From positions 1,161,478 through 1,225,477 of the forward strand of contig NZ_SSYB01000001.1 in the NCBI RefSeq assembly GCF_004917075.1: DNA of 64,000 nucleotides, written 5' to 3'. Below, one piece after another: positions 54,185-62,761 of the stretch; within the stretch, counting starts at the first letter, position 1; each line of letters begins with the position of its first letter. Position numbers and translations under genes: made by a program. This DNA is from Geomonas edaphica. GTDB lineage: Bacteria > Desulfobacterota > Desulfuromonadia > Geobacterales > Geobacteraceae. A model generated the notes under the pieces. It saw only the letters and a program-made list of their open reading frames with translations. It made no database searches and was not told where the DNA came from.

Positions 54185-54215
54185 GTGATTCTTTCTCCAA
54201 GTGTTGCTGATTGTG

Positions 54216-54232
54216 TTCGGCAACGTGCCGAA
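54216..54232 (-). promoter_or_regulatory. Hairpin in the leader of the cold-shock mRNA
   Basis: TTCGGCA and TGCCGAA close a 3-nt loop, 31-48 nt upstream of the start codon. The remaining leader up to about 54310 is AT-rich; a TTGACA on the minus strand (54309-54304) may be a -35 element but has no convincing -10 partner. Confidence 0.4.
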
Positions 54233-54554
54233 TTTAACAGTCACCGTAACAGCTATGGATAACTTAAGCAAGCTATTTAATAGATGTGTTTACGAAATAA
54301 ATATGTCAACGGTAACCGTTTTTATGCTTTTGCACACGAAGCATTAAAGAGTAATATCGACTCGGACTTGTATAATACCCTATGCAAACAGCAACTTGAG
54401 AGATAAACATATGATCCGAATCTGCAAAAATTGAAACTGCTTGCTATTTCAATGACGGTAATTCAGTATGTCCCGGCGGCTTGATTCAAAAGCTGTGCAG
54501 AAAAAAACATTGTCCGCGCGACACGAAACGCATCTTTTTTGTGAAGGAGCGCCT

Positions 54555-54713
54555 ATGGCACACACGAATTTCAAGTTTCAGAAGCGTCAAAAAGAATTGG
54601 ACCGTAAGAAGAAACAGGACGAAAAGGCGCTGCGCAAGCAACAGAAGGACACCGCCGATTCTGAGACCGAGGCTGAAGATCAGCCCACGGCGGACAGTGA
54701 GAACGAGGCGTAA
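54555..54713 (+). CDS. Small highly charged protein, unknown function
   Basis: The 52-residue frame (MAHTNFKFQKRQKELDRKKK...) is basic in its first half and acidic in its second, and likely disordered. ATG 54555 has a strong GAAGGAG five bases upstream, which is the main reason to accept it. The following acyltransferase gene starts 23 nt later, so they may be co-transcribed. Bases 54185-54554 otherwise hold the cold-shock leader only. Confidence 0.55.
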   Translation: MAHTNFKFQKRQKELDRKKKQDEKALRKQQKDTADSETEAEDQPTADSENEA

Positions 54714-54736
54714 CGAAGCAGCTTCTGGAGATGTCA

Positions 54737-55651
54737 ATGGGCGAACTGTTTTGGAAAGTCCAGGCGGCAGTTTTTTACTGTCTCACCTTGGTCGGCGCGG
54801 GTTTCCCGGTCGCGTCAACCCAGCGTGTGGGAGCCGTGGTCGGGTCAGTGATGTGGCGACTTTTGCCCAAGCGCCGGGACATCGTTTTGGACAACCTGGA
54901 AAACGCACTTGTCTACCTGGTCGGCCACCCTCTTTGGTGCACGCCTGGCAAAGAGACAGCCCTACTTGCCACGCAGGCTTACGGTAACCTCGGCACATCG
55001 CTTATCGAGATCTGCAAGCTTTACCACGGTCGCGGCGAGCACCTCATCGCCGGCATCGAGTTGAGGGGGCTTGAGCACTACGAAGCGGCGAAGGCAAAAA
55101 ATAAAGGGATCATCTGCTTCAGCGGCCACTGCGGGAACTGGGAGTTGATGGCCCTCGCTCTGGGGCGCCTATTAGGCGACGGCGCCGTAGTGGCAAGGCG
55201 CCAGAACAACCCTCACTTCAACCGGATGGTCGAACGGATGCGCATGAGCTACAACAGCCGCGTGATCTACAAGAAAGGGGCCTTCCGGGGCATCCTTTCC
55301 GCTTTGCGCTCCGGCGATCTGGTCGGGATCCTCGCGGACCAGGCTGCCTCGCCCGAAGACGGCGTACTGGTGAGCATGATGGGGCGCAAGGCATGGGCCT
55401 CCAAGGCTCCAGTGTTACTGGCCCGCAAAAGCGGCGCCCCGCTGCTCCCCGTCTTCATCCACAGGGATGGAGACCACCACGTGATCACCTTTTACCCTGA
55501 GCACACCCTCAGCCGGGACATGAGTGACTGCGGCATCCAGAAAGAAACGCAGGCGCTGTCGCAATACGTGGAGAATTTCGTGGCCGCGCATCCGGCGCAG
55601 TGGTACTGGATGCACCGGCGCTGGAAGCGTGCCGGACAGGCTTGCGTCTGA
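54737..55651 (+). CDS. LpxL/HtrB-type lysophospholipid acyltransferase
   Basis: The 304-residue inner-membrane enzyme has the H-x4-E acyltransferase motif in SGHCGNWEL and the downstream DQAASPEDGV region of LpxL-like late acyltransferases. These add secondary acyl chains to lipid A. The protein has an N-terminal hydrophobic helix. I chose ATG 54737, six bases after GGAG (54727-54730); an ATG at 54731 overlaps the spacer. No other lipid A gene is adjacent. Confidence 0.85.
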   Translation: MGELFWKVQAAVFYCLTLVGAGFPVASTQRVGAVVGSVMWRLLPKRRDIVLDNLENALVYLVGHPLWCTPGKETALLATQAYGNLGTSLIEICKLYHGRGEHLIAGIELRGLEHYEAAKAKNKGIICFSGHCGNWELMALALGRLLGDGAVVARRQNNPHFNRMVERMRMSYNSRVIYKKGAFRGILSALRSGDLVGILADQAASPEDGVLVSMMGRKAWASKAPVLLARKSGAPLLPVFIHRDGDHHVITFYPEHTLSRDMSDCGIQKETQALSQYVENFVAAHPAQWYWMHRRWKRAGQACV

Positions 55652-55665
55652 TCCGAAATACAAAG

Positions 55666-55696
55666 AAGGGACCAACCGGTAGGCTGGTCCCTTTTT
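55666..55696 (+). terminator. Terminator of the acyltransferase gene
   Basis: AAGGGACCA and TGGTCCCTT form a 9-bp stem followed by TTT. Confidence 0.8.
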
Positions 55697-55738
55697 CATT
55701 CATGCCTCCATGTAGGTTACGTCCTCACTATCCTCTCC

Positions 55739-56200
55739 TCACTTTTCTCCCTTCACCGCGTGCATCGACCATGGCCCGCGCGTTGAGATCTGCACAACGG
55801 TCTCCTCGTCGACCCAGGCGTTGTGGACCGTCTTCGGTTTGATTGAGAAGTAGCTCCCCGCCGGGAGCGTGACGGGGTTTTCCTGCGTCATGCCCATGGC
55901 CAGCTTGATGTTCCCGGAAATCACCGTCACCCTCTCGACGTTGTCATGGAAATGCGGCGCTATGCGCGCCCCCGCCGGGAGCTTGAGCCTCGCCACGAAG
56001 AATCCCGACTTGGATAAGTCCCCATCCAGCACGGCCATCTGCGCGCCCGGAATGGCCGGGGGGCCTGCCTGCCACTGTATGTCGTTCGGTACGACGATGA
56101 TCGTTTTTACCGCCGACTGCGCCATCTTCTTCTCGTGCGCGGCACCGCTTCCGGCCAGCGCAAAGAAGATCACCATCAGAAGCCACATCATCCTTTTCAT
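55739..56200 (-). CDS. Exported cupin-domain protein
   Basis: The 153-residue protein has a signal peptide (to about residue 21, cleavage after GAA) and a cupin beta-barrel with metal-site residues in APHFHDNVERVTVISG and KTVHNAW. It is probably periplasmic. Such stand-alone cupins bind metals or small molecules; the role is unknown. The region 56201-56394 upstream carries the divergent lrp promoter. Confidence 0.8.
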   Translation of the reverse strand: MKRMMWLLMVIFFALAGSGAAHEKKMAQSAVKTIIVVPNDIQWQAGPPAIPGAQMAVLDGDLSKSGFFVARLKLPAGARIAPHFHDNVERVTVISGNIKLAMGMTQENPVTLPAGSYFSIKPKTVHNAWVDEETVVQISTRGPWSMHAVKGEK

Positions 56201-56341
56201 GTCGTCCTCCTATTGCCTCCTCAACAGCTGTATACCGCCGATTTTTCTCCTGCATATCCCCATTTTACCGGCCGCGGCTCCCGTTGCGCCACACAAAACG
56301 ACACGAGCACCGCATGCCGCGCCCCCGCCCGAAAATAATTC

Positions 56342-56370
56342 TTTACACCACTTGCAAAAATGAATAAAAT
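56342..56370 (+). promoter_or_regulatory. Sigma-70-type promoter of the Lrp-family gene
   Basis: TTTACA (56342-56347), a 17-nt spacer and TAAAAT (56365-56370): five of six consensus bases in each box. Confidence 0.65.
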
Positions 56371-56389
56371 TCGTCCAGAAAGGTGTAAA
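56342..56389 (+). promoter_or_regulatory. Inverted repeat flanking the lrp-family promoter (operator candidate)
   Basis: TTTACACC (56342-56349) and GGTGTAAA (56382-56389) are perfect inverted 8-bp arms. They overlap the -35 box and the base just before the start codon, a layout suited to autoregulation by the Lrp-family product. Confidence 0.5.
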
Positions 56390-56394
56390 CAAGA

Positions 56395-56856
56395 ATGTTC
56401 GACGAAATAGACATCCACATACTGGAAATCCTTCAGGAGAAGGCGAGGATACCGAACGCCGAAGTCGCAAGGCAGGTCGGCATGGCACCGTCGGCGGTGC
56501 TGGAGCGCATCCGCAAGCTGGAGGAGCGCGGCATCATCGAGGGGTACGAGGTGCGGCTGAACCCCGCCTGCTTCCACCAGGGGCTATCCGCCTTCGTGCA
56601 GGTGGAAAGCGACGGCGCAGCGACGGCACAGGCGCTCGCCGAGGTCCCCTCGGTCCAGGAGGTGCACCAGGTGGTAGGCCCGGACGGGTTCCTCGTCAAG
56701 CTTAGAACCGCCGACCACACCACCCTAGCCAGGATACTCGGGGAGATCAGAGCGCTCGAGGGAGTCAGGTCGATCAGGACACAGGTGGTCCTGGAAACGG
56801 TGAAGGAGACCAGGCGGGTGGATCTTACCGAACACAACGGCAACGGCCGTCACTGA
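56395..56856 (+). CDS. Lrp/AsnC-family transcriptional regulator
   Basis: The 153-residue protein has an N-terminal helix-turn-helix (IPNAEVARQVGMAPSAVLERI) and a C-terminal RAM ligand-binding domain (AFVQVESDGAATAQALAEVP; VHQVVGPDGFLVKL). Lrp-family proteins form octamers and sense amino acids. It precedes the decarboxylase gene by 52 nt on the same strand, so it may respond to lysine or diaminopimelate. That link is inferred from position. Confidence 0.92.
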   Translation: MFDEIDIHILEILQEKARIPNAEVARQVGMAPSAVLERIRKLEERGIIEGYEVRLNPACFHQGLSAFVQVESDGAATAQALAEVPSVQEVHQVVGPDGFLVKLRTADHTTLARILGEIRALEGVRSIRTQVVLETVKETRRVDLTEHNGNGRH

Positions 56857-56908
56857 TATATCGAACGCAACAGAAACCATCTAAATACTGCGAAGGAGAA
56901 TCACGATC

Positions 56909-58168
56909 ATGCCGATGTCCGCTTCTTTCAAAGACCGTCTGTTCCCCAGGCTCCCCGAGATCGACAAGCACTTCAACACCCCGTTCCACATCTACGATGA
57001 AACCGGCATCCGGGAGACCGGCGCAGGCCTCGTCAAGGCCTTCTCCGGCATCCCCGGTTTCCGCGAATTCTTCGCGGTCAAGGCGCTGCCGAACCGCGAG
57101 ATCCTGAAGCTCATGAAGGAAATGGGCTTCGGCTTCGACTGCAGCTCGATCCCGGAAGTGATCCTCGCCCGTGAACTCGGCGCAAAGCCCGAAGACATCA
57201 TGTTCACCTCCAACAATACGAGCCGTGAGGAGTTCGACTTCGCGGCCAAGGACGGCGGCTGCATCCTGAACCTCGACGACATCTCCCTCGTGGACAAGGT
57301 GCCGGTCTTCCCCGAGCTCATCTGCTTCCGCTACAATCCGGGCCCGCGCCGCACCGGCAACGTCATCATCGGCAACCCGGAGGAGGCGAAGTACGGCGTC
57401 TCCCACGAGCAGGTGGTCGAGGCGTATCGCAAGGCCAAGGAGCGCGGCGCCACCCGTTTCGGCCTGCACACCATGGTCGCCTCCAACGAGCTCGACTACA
57501 CCTACATCGTCGAGACGGCGCGCATGGTCCTCGAGGTGGCGGCTGAGGTCGAGGCGGCCCTCGGCATCACCTTCGAGTTCGTGAACGTCGGCGGCGGCTT
57601 CGGCATCCCCTACCGCCCGGACCAGAAGGCGCTCGACCTGAACACCATGTCCGCCGAGATCACCGCGCTCTTCAACGCATTCCGCGAGCGCCACGGCCAC
57701 GCACCGGCCATGTTCATGGAGAGCGGCCGTTTCATGACCGGCCCGCACGGCGCCCTGGTCTCCACCGCCATCAACAGTAAGGACACCTACAGAAAGTACA
57801 TAGGCCTCGACGCCTGTATGTCCTCGCTGATGCGCCCGGCGCTTTACGGCTCCTATCACCACATCGACGTCCTCGGCAAAGAAGGCGTTGAGCGCAGCGA
57901 GGTGTACGACGTGGTCGGCTCGCTGTGCGAGAACAACGACAAGTTCGCCATCCAGCGCGAGCTTCCCCCGATCGAGGACGGCGACCTGGTGGTGATCCAC
58001 GACTCCGGCGCCCACGGTCACGCCATGGGCTTTCAGTACAACGGGCGTCTGCGCCCGAAGGAGCTTATGCTGCGCGCCGACGGCAGCGTCGAACTGATCC
58101 GCCGCGCCGAGACACTGGAAGACTATTTCGCCACCTACAACTTCGAGCCGAGCGTGCTGAAGCCGTAG
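56909..58168 (+). CDS. lysA: Diaminopimelate decarboxylase-type PLP enzyme
   Basis: The 419-residue enzyme is a group IV PLP decarboxylase. The PLP lysine is K58 in FFAVKALPN, the phosphate-binding turn is NVGGGFGIPY, and the active-site cysteine is in GSLCENND. The best-known activity of such a protein is conversion of meso-diaminopimelate to lysine, the last step of lysine synthesis. An arginine, ornithine or carboxynorspermidine decarboxylase is less likely. It follows the Lrp-family gene. Confidence 0.8.
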   Translation: MPMSASFKDRLFPRLPEIDKHFNTPFHIYDETGIRETGAGLVKAFSGIPGFREFFAVKALPNREILKLMKEMGFGFDCSSIPEVILARELGAKPEDIMFTSNNTSREEFDFAAKDGGCILNLDDISLVDKVPVFPELICFRYNPGPRRTGNVIIGNPEEAKYGVSHEQVVEAYRKAKERGATRFGLHTMVASNELDYTYIVETARMVLEVAAEVEAALGITFEFVNVGGGFGIPYRPDQKALDLNTMSAEITALFNAFRERHGHAPAMFMESGRFMTGPHGALVSTAINSKDTYRKYIGLDACMSSLMRPALYGSYHHIDVLGKEGVERSEVYDVVGSLCENNDKFAIQRELPPIEDGDLVVIHDSGAHGHAMGFQYNGRLRPKELMLRADGSVELIRRAETLEDYFATYNFEPSVLKP

Positions 58169-58205
58169 GCTCCTGATGCGCTGGCTGAAGGACCCCATCT
58201 CCGAA

Positions 58206-58245
58206 AACAACAAAGGCACCCGCCATCGTGGGTGCCTTTGTTGTT
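58206..58245. terminator. Strong bidirectional terminator between lysA-like and GGDEF-EAL genes
   Basis: AACAACAAAGGCACCC and GGGTGCCTTTGTTGTT form a 16-bp stem serving two convergent genes. Confidence 0.85.
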
Positions 58246-58299
58246 GCTGCAGCAATACCATCCGTCCCCTTGCGCCGGGTTCCCCTGCAACTAACTACC

Positions 58300-60795
58300 C
58301 TAACTACCATCAAGCCGGGAAGCCGATTTAGGACTATCCGTCGCACGCAGATACGCCTCGGCCTCAGCCGCGGGCATCGGTCTCGCGTACAGGTACCCCT
58401 GCACCTCGTCGCAGCGGCACGCGCGGAGCTTCGCTTCCTCCTCCTTCGACTCGACCCCTTCCGCGATCACGGTTACCCCCATGCTGTGACCGATGGCGAC
58501 GATGGCCTTCACGATGCCGGCGGCGTCCTCGCGGATGGTGATGTCGCGGACGAAGGACTGATCGATCTTGATACGATCCACGGAGAAGTTTTTCATGTAG
58601 CTCAAGGAGGAATACCCGGTCCCGAAGTCATCGATGGATATCTTCACACCTAGCGACTTGAACATGCGCAGAAGCGCCACCGATTCCGCGGCGTTGTCCA
58701 TCAGCATGCTTTCGGTGAGCTCCAGGTCGAGGAACTTGGGCTCCAGCCCGGTCTCGAGCAGGGTATCCACCACCATCTCCGAAAAATCCTCCTGCATGAC
58801 CTGCTTTATCGAGACGTTGACGCTGATGGCGATGGGGTGCCCGTTCAGGTGCCACTGCTTGCATTGCGCGCATGCCGTCTTCAGCACCCACGCCCCCAGC
58901 TCCCTGATGAGACCGGTCTGCTCCGCGACCGGTATGAAGCGGGCGGGGGGTACGGCGCCCAGGTTCTCATCGTACCAGCGGGCGAGCGCCTCCATGGCGA
59001 CCACCCTCCCCGTTTGCAATTGAATCTGCGGCTGGTAATGCACGGAGATCTGCTCCTTATCGAGCGCCTCGCGCAACGCCCGCTCGATGGTTGCCCGCTC
59101 CTGCGCCTTCATGTTCAGCGTCTCGGAGAAGAACTGGTACTGGTTCCCCCCTGCCCCCTTGGCCGCATACATGGCGAGGTCGGCGTTTTTAAGGAGCGTG
59201 GCGATGTCGGAGCCGTCCTCGGGGAAGAGCACTATGCCGATGCTCGCCCCGGTGTATATCTGACGGCCGTCGACCTCGAATGGGTCCTTCACGAGCGCGA
59301 GGAGCTTCTCCGCGAGTGTTGCCGCCCCTTCGGGGCCTGCTACCGAGGAGCAGAGGATGGCGAACTCGTCACCACCAAGCCTCGCAAAGGTGTCGCTTGC
59401 ACGCACGATGCCGCTTATACGGTGCACCACGAGTTGGAGCAGGGCGTCCCCGGCGTGGTGTCCCATAGTGTCATTCACGTCCTTGAAGTGATCGAGGTCG
59501 AAGAAGAGGATGGCGAAGAATTCACCGTAGCGCCGGCAGCGCGCAAGTGCCTGCGCGGTGCGGTCGTAGAACAGGGTCCGGTTGGCGAGGCCGGTCAACT
59601 GGTCGAAGTAGGCGAGATTATGCACCTCCTGTTCCGCCTGCTTGCGCTTCGTGACGTCGTGGCTCAGGCAGAGGAAGCGCTCTTTCGCACCGTTGTGGTC
59701 GAGCATGGTCGCGCTGAGGCTCACGTGCAGTTGCCGGCCGTCCCTCGAAGAAAGCATCGCCTCCTCCTCGACCAGCCCCGCACTCCCCGTCACCGTGGCG
59801 ACCAGGGCTTCGCCCCTGTGCCGCTCCAGGAACAGGTCCGCAAAAGGACGTCCGACCAGTTCCTCCCGCGCGTAGCCGAACATCAACTCCGTTGCGCGGT
59901 TTACGTCGAGGATCATGCCATCGCCGGAAACGACGGTCAGGGCCTCCGGCATGGTGGCGATGACGCTGTCGAGGTAGCTGTTGGCGGCATCAAGCTCCGA
60001 GTCGTACTCCCTGAGTCTCTCCACCATCGCATTGAAGCACATGGAGACCGAGGTGATCTCGTCGTGTGCCGTCACGGGAAGCACGATGTCGCGTCGCCCC
60101 GCGGCGACCTGGAGCGCTGCCTCCTTGAGGAGGCGCATCCTGCGGGAGATGGAGAAGGAGATGGCAAGTCCCGAGGCAAGGGCGCCGATAATGGCGACAG
60201 CCGAAAGGACCGCTAACAATTTGAGCGCACTGGTAAGGCTCTCGAAGGTGCCGGCCACATGGCGGCCGAGGGTTTCCATCTCTTGGTCGTGCGCGGAGTT
60301 CACCTCCTTCAGGAACTCCTGTTCCGCGCGTTCGAAGCGCTCCTTCGCGTCGAGCAAACGCCGCGCCGAAGGACGCGCGTCCACTACGGCGAGGTAGTCC
60401 CGGGATGCCGTGAGCAGGGCCTTTCCGGTCCGTTCGATGGGGTGCGGTTCCCTCCCCTGCGCCAGCATGCTCCTGCAGTCGGCGAGGCTCATAAGGAAGC
60501 GCTCTCTCCCCTCTTCGATGAGCCGGACCTCCTCCTGCCGTGCGTCACCGCGACGCTTCCCCTGCTCCTCCATCGTCACCGTCGTGAGAAAGGCATACTC
60601 CATCGAGGAGGAGACGATGCGTAGCCCGGCGTAGCGCAGATCCTTCAAGGCGAGCAGATGCGGGATCACCTCGCGGTTCACCTTATTGAAGCTGTCTTTG
60701 ACGTGCTGGGCGCCGCTGATACCTCCAACAGCGAGGATGAGGGTGGCACAGATGACGGCCAGGTAGCTAAATAGGAGTTTGAGCCAGAGTTGCAT
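58300..60795 (-). CDS. Membrane-bound HAMP-PAS-GGDEF-EAL protein
   Basis: The 831-residue protein has membrane helices at about 7-28 and 190-213 enclosing a helical periplasmic sensor, a HAMP domain (213-265), a PAS domain (275-390), GGDEF with intact LGGDEFA near 480, and EAL with MEALARW and DDFGTGYSS. Both catalytic signatures look intact, so it may make or break cyclic di-GMP; which dominates cannot be read from sequence. It is monocistronic. Confidence 0.92.
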   Translation of the reverse strand: MQLWLKLLFSYLAVICATLILAVGGISGAQHVKDSFNKVNREVIPHLLALKDLRYAGLRIVSSSMEYAFLTTVTMEEQGKRRGDARQEEVRLIEEGRERFLMSLADCRSMLAQGREPHPIERTGKALLTASRDYLAVVDARPSARRLLDAKERFERAEQEFLKEVNSAHDQEMETLGRHVAGTFESLTSALKLLAVLSAVAIIGALASGLAISFSISRRMRLLKEAALQVAAGRRDIVLPVTAHDEITSVSMCFNAMVERLREYDSELDAANSYLDSVIATMPEALTVVSGDGMILDVNRATELMFGYAREELVGRPFADLFLERHRGEALVATVTGSAGLVEEEAMLSSRDGRQLHVSLSATMLDHNGAKERFLCLSHDVTKRKQAEQEVHNLAYFDQLTGLANRTLFYDRTAQALARCRRYGEFFAILFFDLDHFKDVNDTMGHHAGDALLQLVVHRISGIVRASDTFARLGGDEFAILCSSVAGPEGAATLAEKLLALVKDPFEVDGRQIYTGASIGIVLFPEDGSDIATLLKNADLAMYAAKGAGGNQYQFFSETLNMKAQERATIERALREALDKEQISVHYQPQIQLQTGRVVAMEALARWYDENLGAVPPARFIPVAEQTGLIRELGAWVLKTACAQCKQWHLNGHPIAISVNVSIKQVMQEDFSEMVVDTLLETGLEPKFLDLELTESMLMDNAAESVALLRMFKSLGVKISIDDFGTGYSSLSYMKNFSVDRIKIDQSFVRDITIREDAAGIVKAIVAIGHSMGVTVIAEGVESKEEEAKLRACRCDEVQGYLYARPMPAAEAEAYLRATDSPKSASRLDGS

Positions 60796-60882
60796 AGGGA
60801 AGTCTCACGCGATACAGGATCACACACCCATATCGTATCGGCTGGTGAGGATAAAACGTTAATGATAATCGCCGCGCCGCAC

Positions 60883-60917
60883 GAAAAAGGCGCCCGGGGA
60901 TGCCGGACGCCTTTTTC
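60883..60917. terminator. Terminator between hcp and the GGDEF-EAL gene
   Basis: GAAAAAGGCG and CGCCTTTTTC form the outer stem with an inner CCGG/CCGG pairing, just beyond the hcp stop. Confidence 0.75.
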
Positions 60918-60936
60918 CGTCTCTATTCTCGCCTCG

Positions 60937-62592
60937 TTATTGCCCCAGCGCGTGCCTCAAATCCTCATCCGGCGTTGTGATCGGGCCGAGATCGTAATTT
61001 TGTACCAGGAAGTCGAGCACTGCCGGCGAGACGTAGGCCGGCAGCGTGGGACCGAGCCGGATCCCCTTTATGCCAAGATGGAGCAGGGTGAGCAGGATCA
61101 CGTGCGCCTTCTGCTCGTACCAAGAGAGGATCATGGAGAGCGGAAGGTTGTTCACCTCGCACTGAAAGGCGTCCGCCAGTGCAACGGCGATGCGGATCGC
61201 AGAGTAGGCGTCGTTACATTGCCCGACGTCGAGCAGGCGGGGGATGCCGCCGATGTCGCCGAACTCGAGCCGGTTGAAGCGGTTCTTGCCGCAGGCAAGG
61301 GTAAGGATCACGCAGTCCTTGGGCACCTTCTCGGCCAGTTCCGTGTAGTAGTTTCTTCCCGCCTTCGCCCCGTCGCAGCCGCCGATCAGGAAGAAGCGTT
61401 TCACGAGGCCGTTTTTCACCGCGTCCACCACGGTGCCCGCCACCTTGAACACCGCCTCGTGTCCGAATCCCACGAGGATCTCCTGCCCCGGGTTCTCAAG
61501 CAGGTCGGGGAGCGCGAGGGCCTTGTCAATAACCGGTGTGAAATCGTGCCCTTCGAGGTGCGGGATGCCGGGCCAGGCCACCTCGCCCCAGGTGAAGAGA
61601 CGGTCGGTGTAGGAGGGGTCCGGTTTCTGGATGCAGTTGGTGTTGAACACGATGGCCCCCTTGAAGTCTGGGAGTTCACGGGCCTGGTTCTGCCAAGCGG
61701 TGCCGAAGTGTCCGGCGAAATGCGGGTACTTCCTGAGTCCGGGGTAGCCGTTGGCGGGAAGCATCTCGCCGTGGGTGTAGACGTAGATCCCCTTCCCCTC
61801 GCTCTGCTTCAGGATCTCCTCCAGCATCGGGAGGTCGTGCCCAGAGACGACGATCCCCTTCCCGCCGCGCGTCCCGAGGTTCACCTTCATCGGCTCGGGA
61901 GCCTGGAAGTTCTCGGCGTGGCCGTCGTAGAGCAGCTCCATGGTGCGCAGGTTCCACTTGCCGCACTCAAGGGAGAGGTTGACGAACTCCTCGAGCGTCG
62001 CCGCACCGTTCGTCGTCGCGCCGAGGGAGCGGTGGATGAATTCGTAGATGCCATCGTCCTCCTTCCCCATCTCTGCGGCGTGCCACGCGAAGGCTCCCAT
62101 CCCCAAGAGCCCGTAGATGAGAATCTCGATGGTGGAGAGAAGATTAGGATCCTGGTGCCAGGTGAGGACGCCGTGCTCCTTTCCCTGATCGATGAGCGCC
62201 TGCGTCCCCGCTGCGGGCTGCCACAGGGCGGCCTCCTCGGTCAATTGCGGCGCCTCTCCCCCCTTTTGCTGCCGGTAGGTCTGTTCGTAGAGGGACTTCG
62301 CCTTCTCCTTCATCTGGTAACACTTCTGCAGGCGTCGGGCGATGTCTTCGGGGTCGAAGTTCACGTTGGTGACCCTGGTGAAGAGTCCGTCCAGCATGAA
62401 ACGATCGACCTCCTGGTCTTTCGCCCCCAGCTCCCTCGCCCGGCTCGCGTAGAGCGCCACCCCCTGCAGCCCGTGGATCATCAGGTCCAACAAGGCCGAA
62501 ACCTGCGGGTCCTTGCCACAGTTCCCCATCACGTCGCACCCCACACCGCGGGCCGCCTGCTCACATTGCCGACAAAACATCGCGCTAGCCAT
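60937..62592 (-). CDS. hcp: Class I hybrid cluster protein (hydroxylamine reductase / NO-derived species)
   Basis: The 551-residue protein has N-terminal cysteines C7, C10, C19 and C25 (C-x2-C-x8-C-x5-C), the class I [4Fe-4S] pattern, and the hybrid cluster ligand regions with GHDLP, HGEMLPANGYP, NTNCIQKP, LACGKNRFN and VGQCNDAYSA. Hcp proteins are anaerobic, protect against nitric oxide-derived stress, and reduce hydroxylamine in vitro. GGGAGG precedes ATG 62592. A 20-bp palindrome lies directly upstream. Confidence 0.95.
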   Translation of the reverse strand: MASAMFCRQCEQAARGVGCDVMGNCGKDPQVSALLDLMIHGLQGVALYASRARELGAKDQEVDRFMLDGLFTRVTNVNFDPEDIARRLQKCYQMKEKAKSLYEQTYRQQKGGEAPQLTEEAALWQPAAGTQALIDQGKEHGVLTWHQDPNLLSTIEILIYGLLGMGAFAWHAAEMGKEDDGIYEFIHRSLGATTNGAATLEEFVNLSLECGKWNLRTMELLYDGHAENFQAPEPMKVNLGTRGGKGIVVSGHDLPMLEEILKQSEGKGIYVYTHGEMLPANGYPGLRKYPHFAGHFGTAWQNQARELPDFKGAIVFNTNCIQKPDPSYTDRLFTWGEVAWPGIPHLEGHDFTPVIDKALALPDLLENPGQEILVGFGHEAVFKVAGTVVDAVKNGLVKRFFLIGGCDGAKAGRNYYTELAEKVPKDCVILTLACGKNRFNRLEFGDIGGIPRLLDVGQCNDAYSAIRIAVALADAFQCEVNNLPLSMILSWYEQKAHVILLTLLHLGIKGIRLGPTLPAYVSPAVLDFLVQNYDLGPITTPDEDLRHALGQ

Positions 62593-62608
62593 TTACGCCT
62601 CCCTTGAA

Positions 62609-62628
62609 TGATTGGAATTTTCCAATCA
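62609..62628 (-). promoter_or_regulatory. Perfect 20-bp palindrome upstream of hcp (CRP/FNR-like geometry)
   Basis: On the plus strand TGATTGGAA-TT-TTCCAATCA; the two 9-bp arms are exact complements. TTG-N8-CAA is the spacing of CRP/FNR-family sites such as HcpR and NnrR. It lies only 16 nt before the start codon, next to the ribosome site, which suits repression or a hairpin in the leader more than classical activation. Confidence 0.65.
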
Positions 62629-62761
62629 CAGAGTTTTCCAGAAGCGTTTCTTTTTTCAACTACAAAAAGGGAGGGAGCGAAGATCAGGCGAAAAGAAAGA
62701 GAGGAGTGCGACGTGGCAATTGGTGCGGCATGCGCGGGGCAGGAGCTTGGTGTGGCGTGAA

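Noticed and set aside
56825-58261. Open frame of 478 residues antisense to the decarboxylase gene
   Set aside because: Composition is Arg/Asp/Val-rich as expected for a shadow frame, and the opposite strand encodes a complete enzyme.
58837-60216. Open frame of 459 residues antisense to the GGDEF-EAL gene
   Set aside because: Shadow frame in high-GC coding DNA without any recognisable motif.
60790-62607. Open frame of 605 residues antisense to hcp
   Set aside because: A high-GC shadow of a conserved gene; the hcp strand has all ligand motifs, this one has none.
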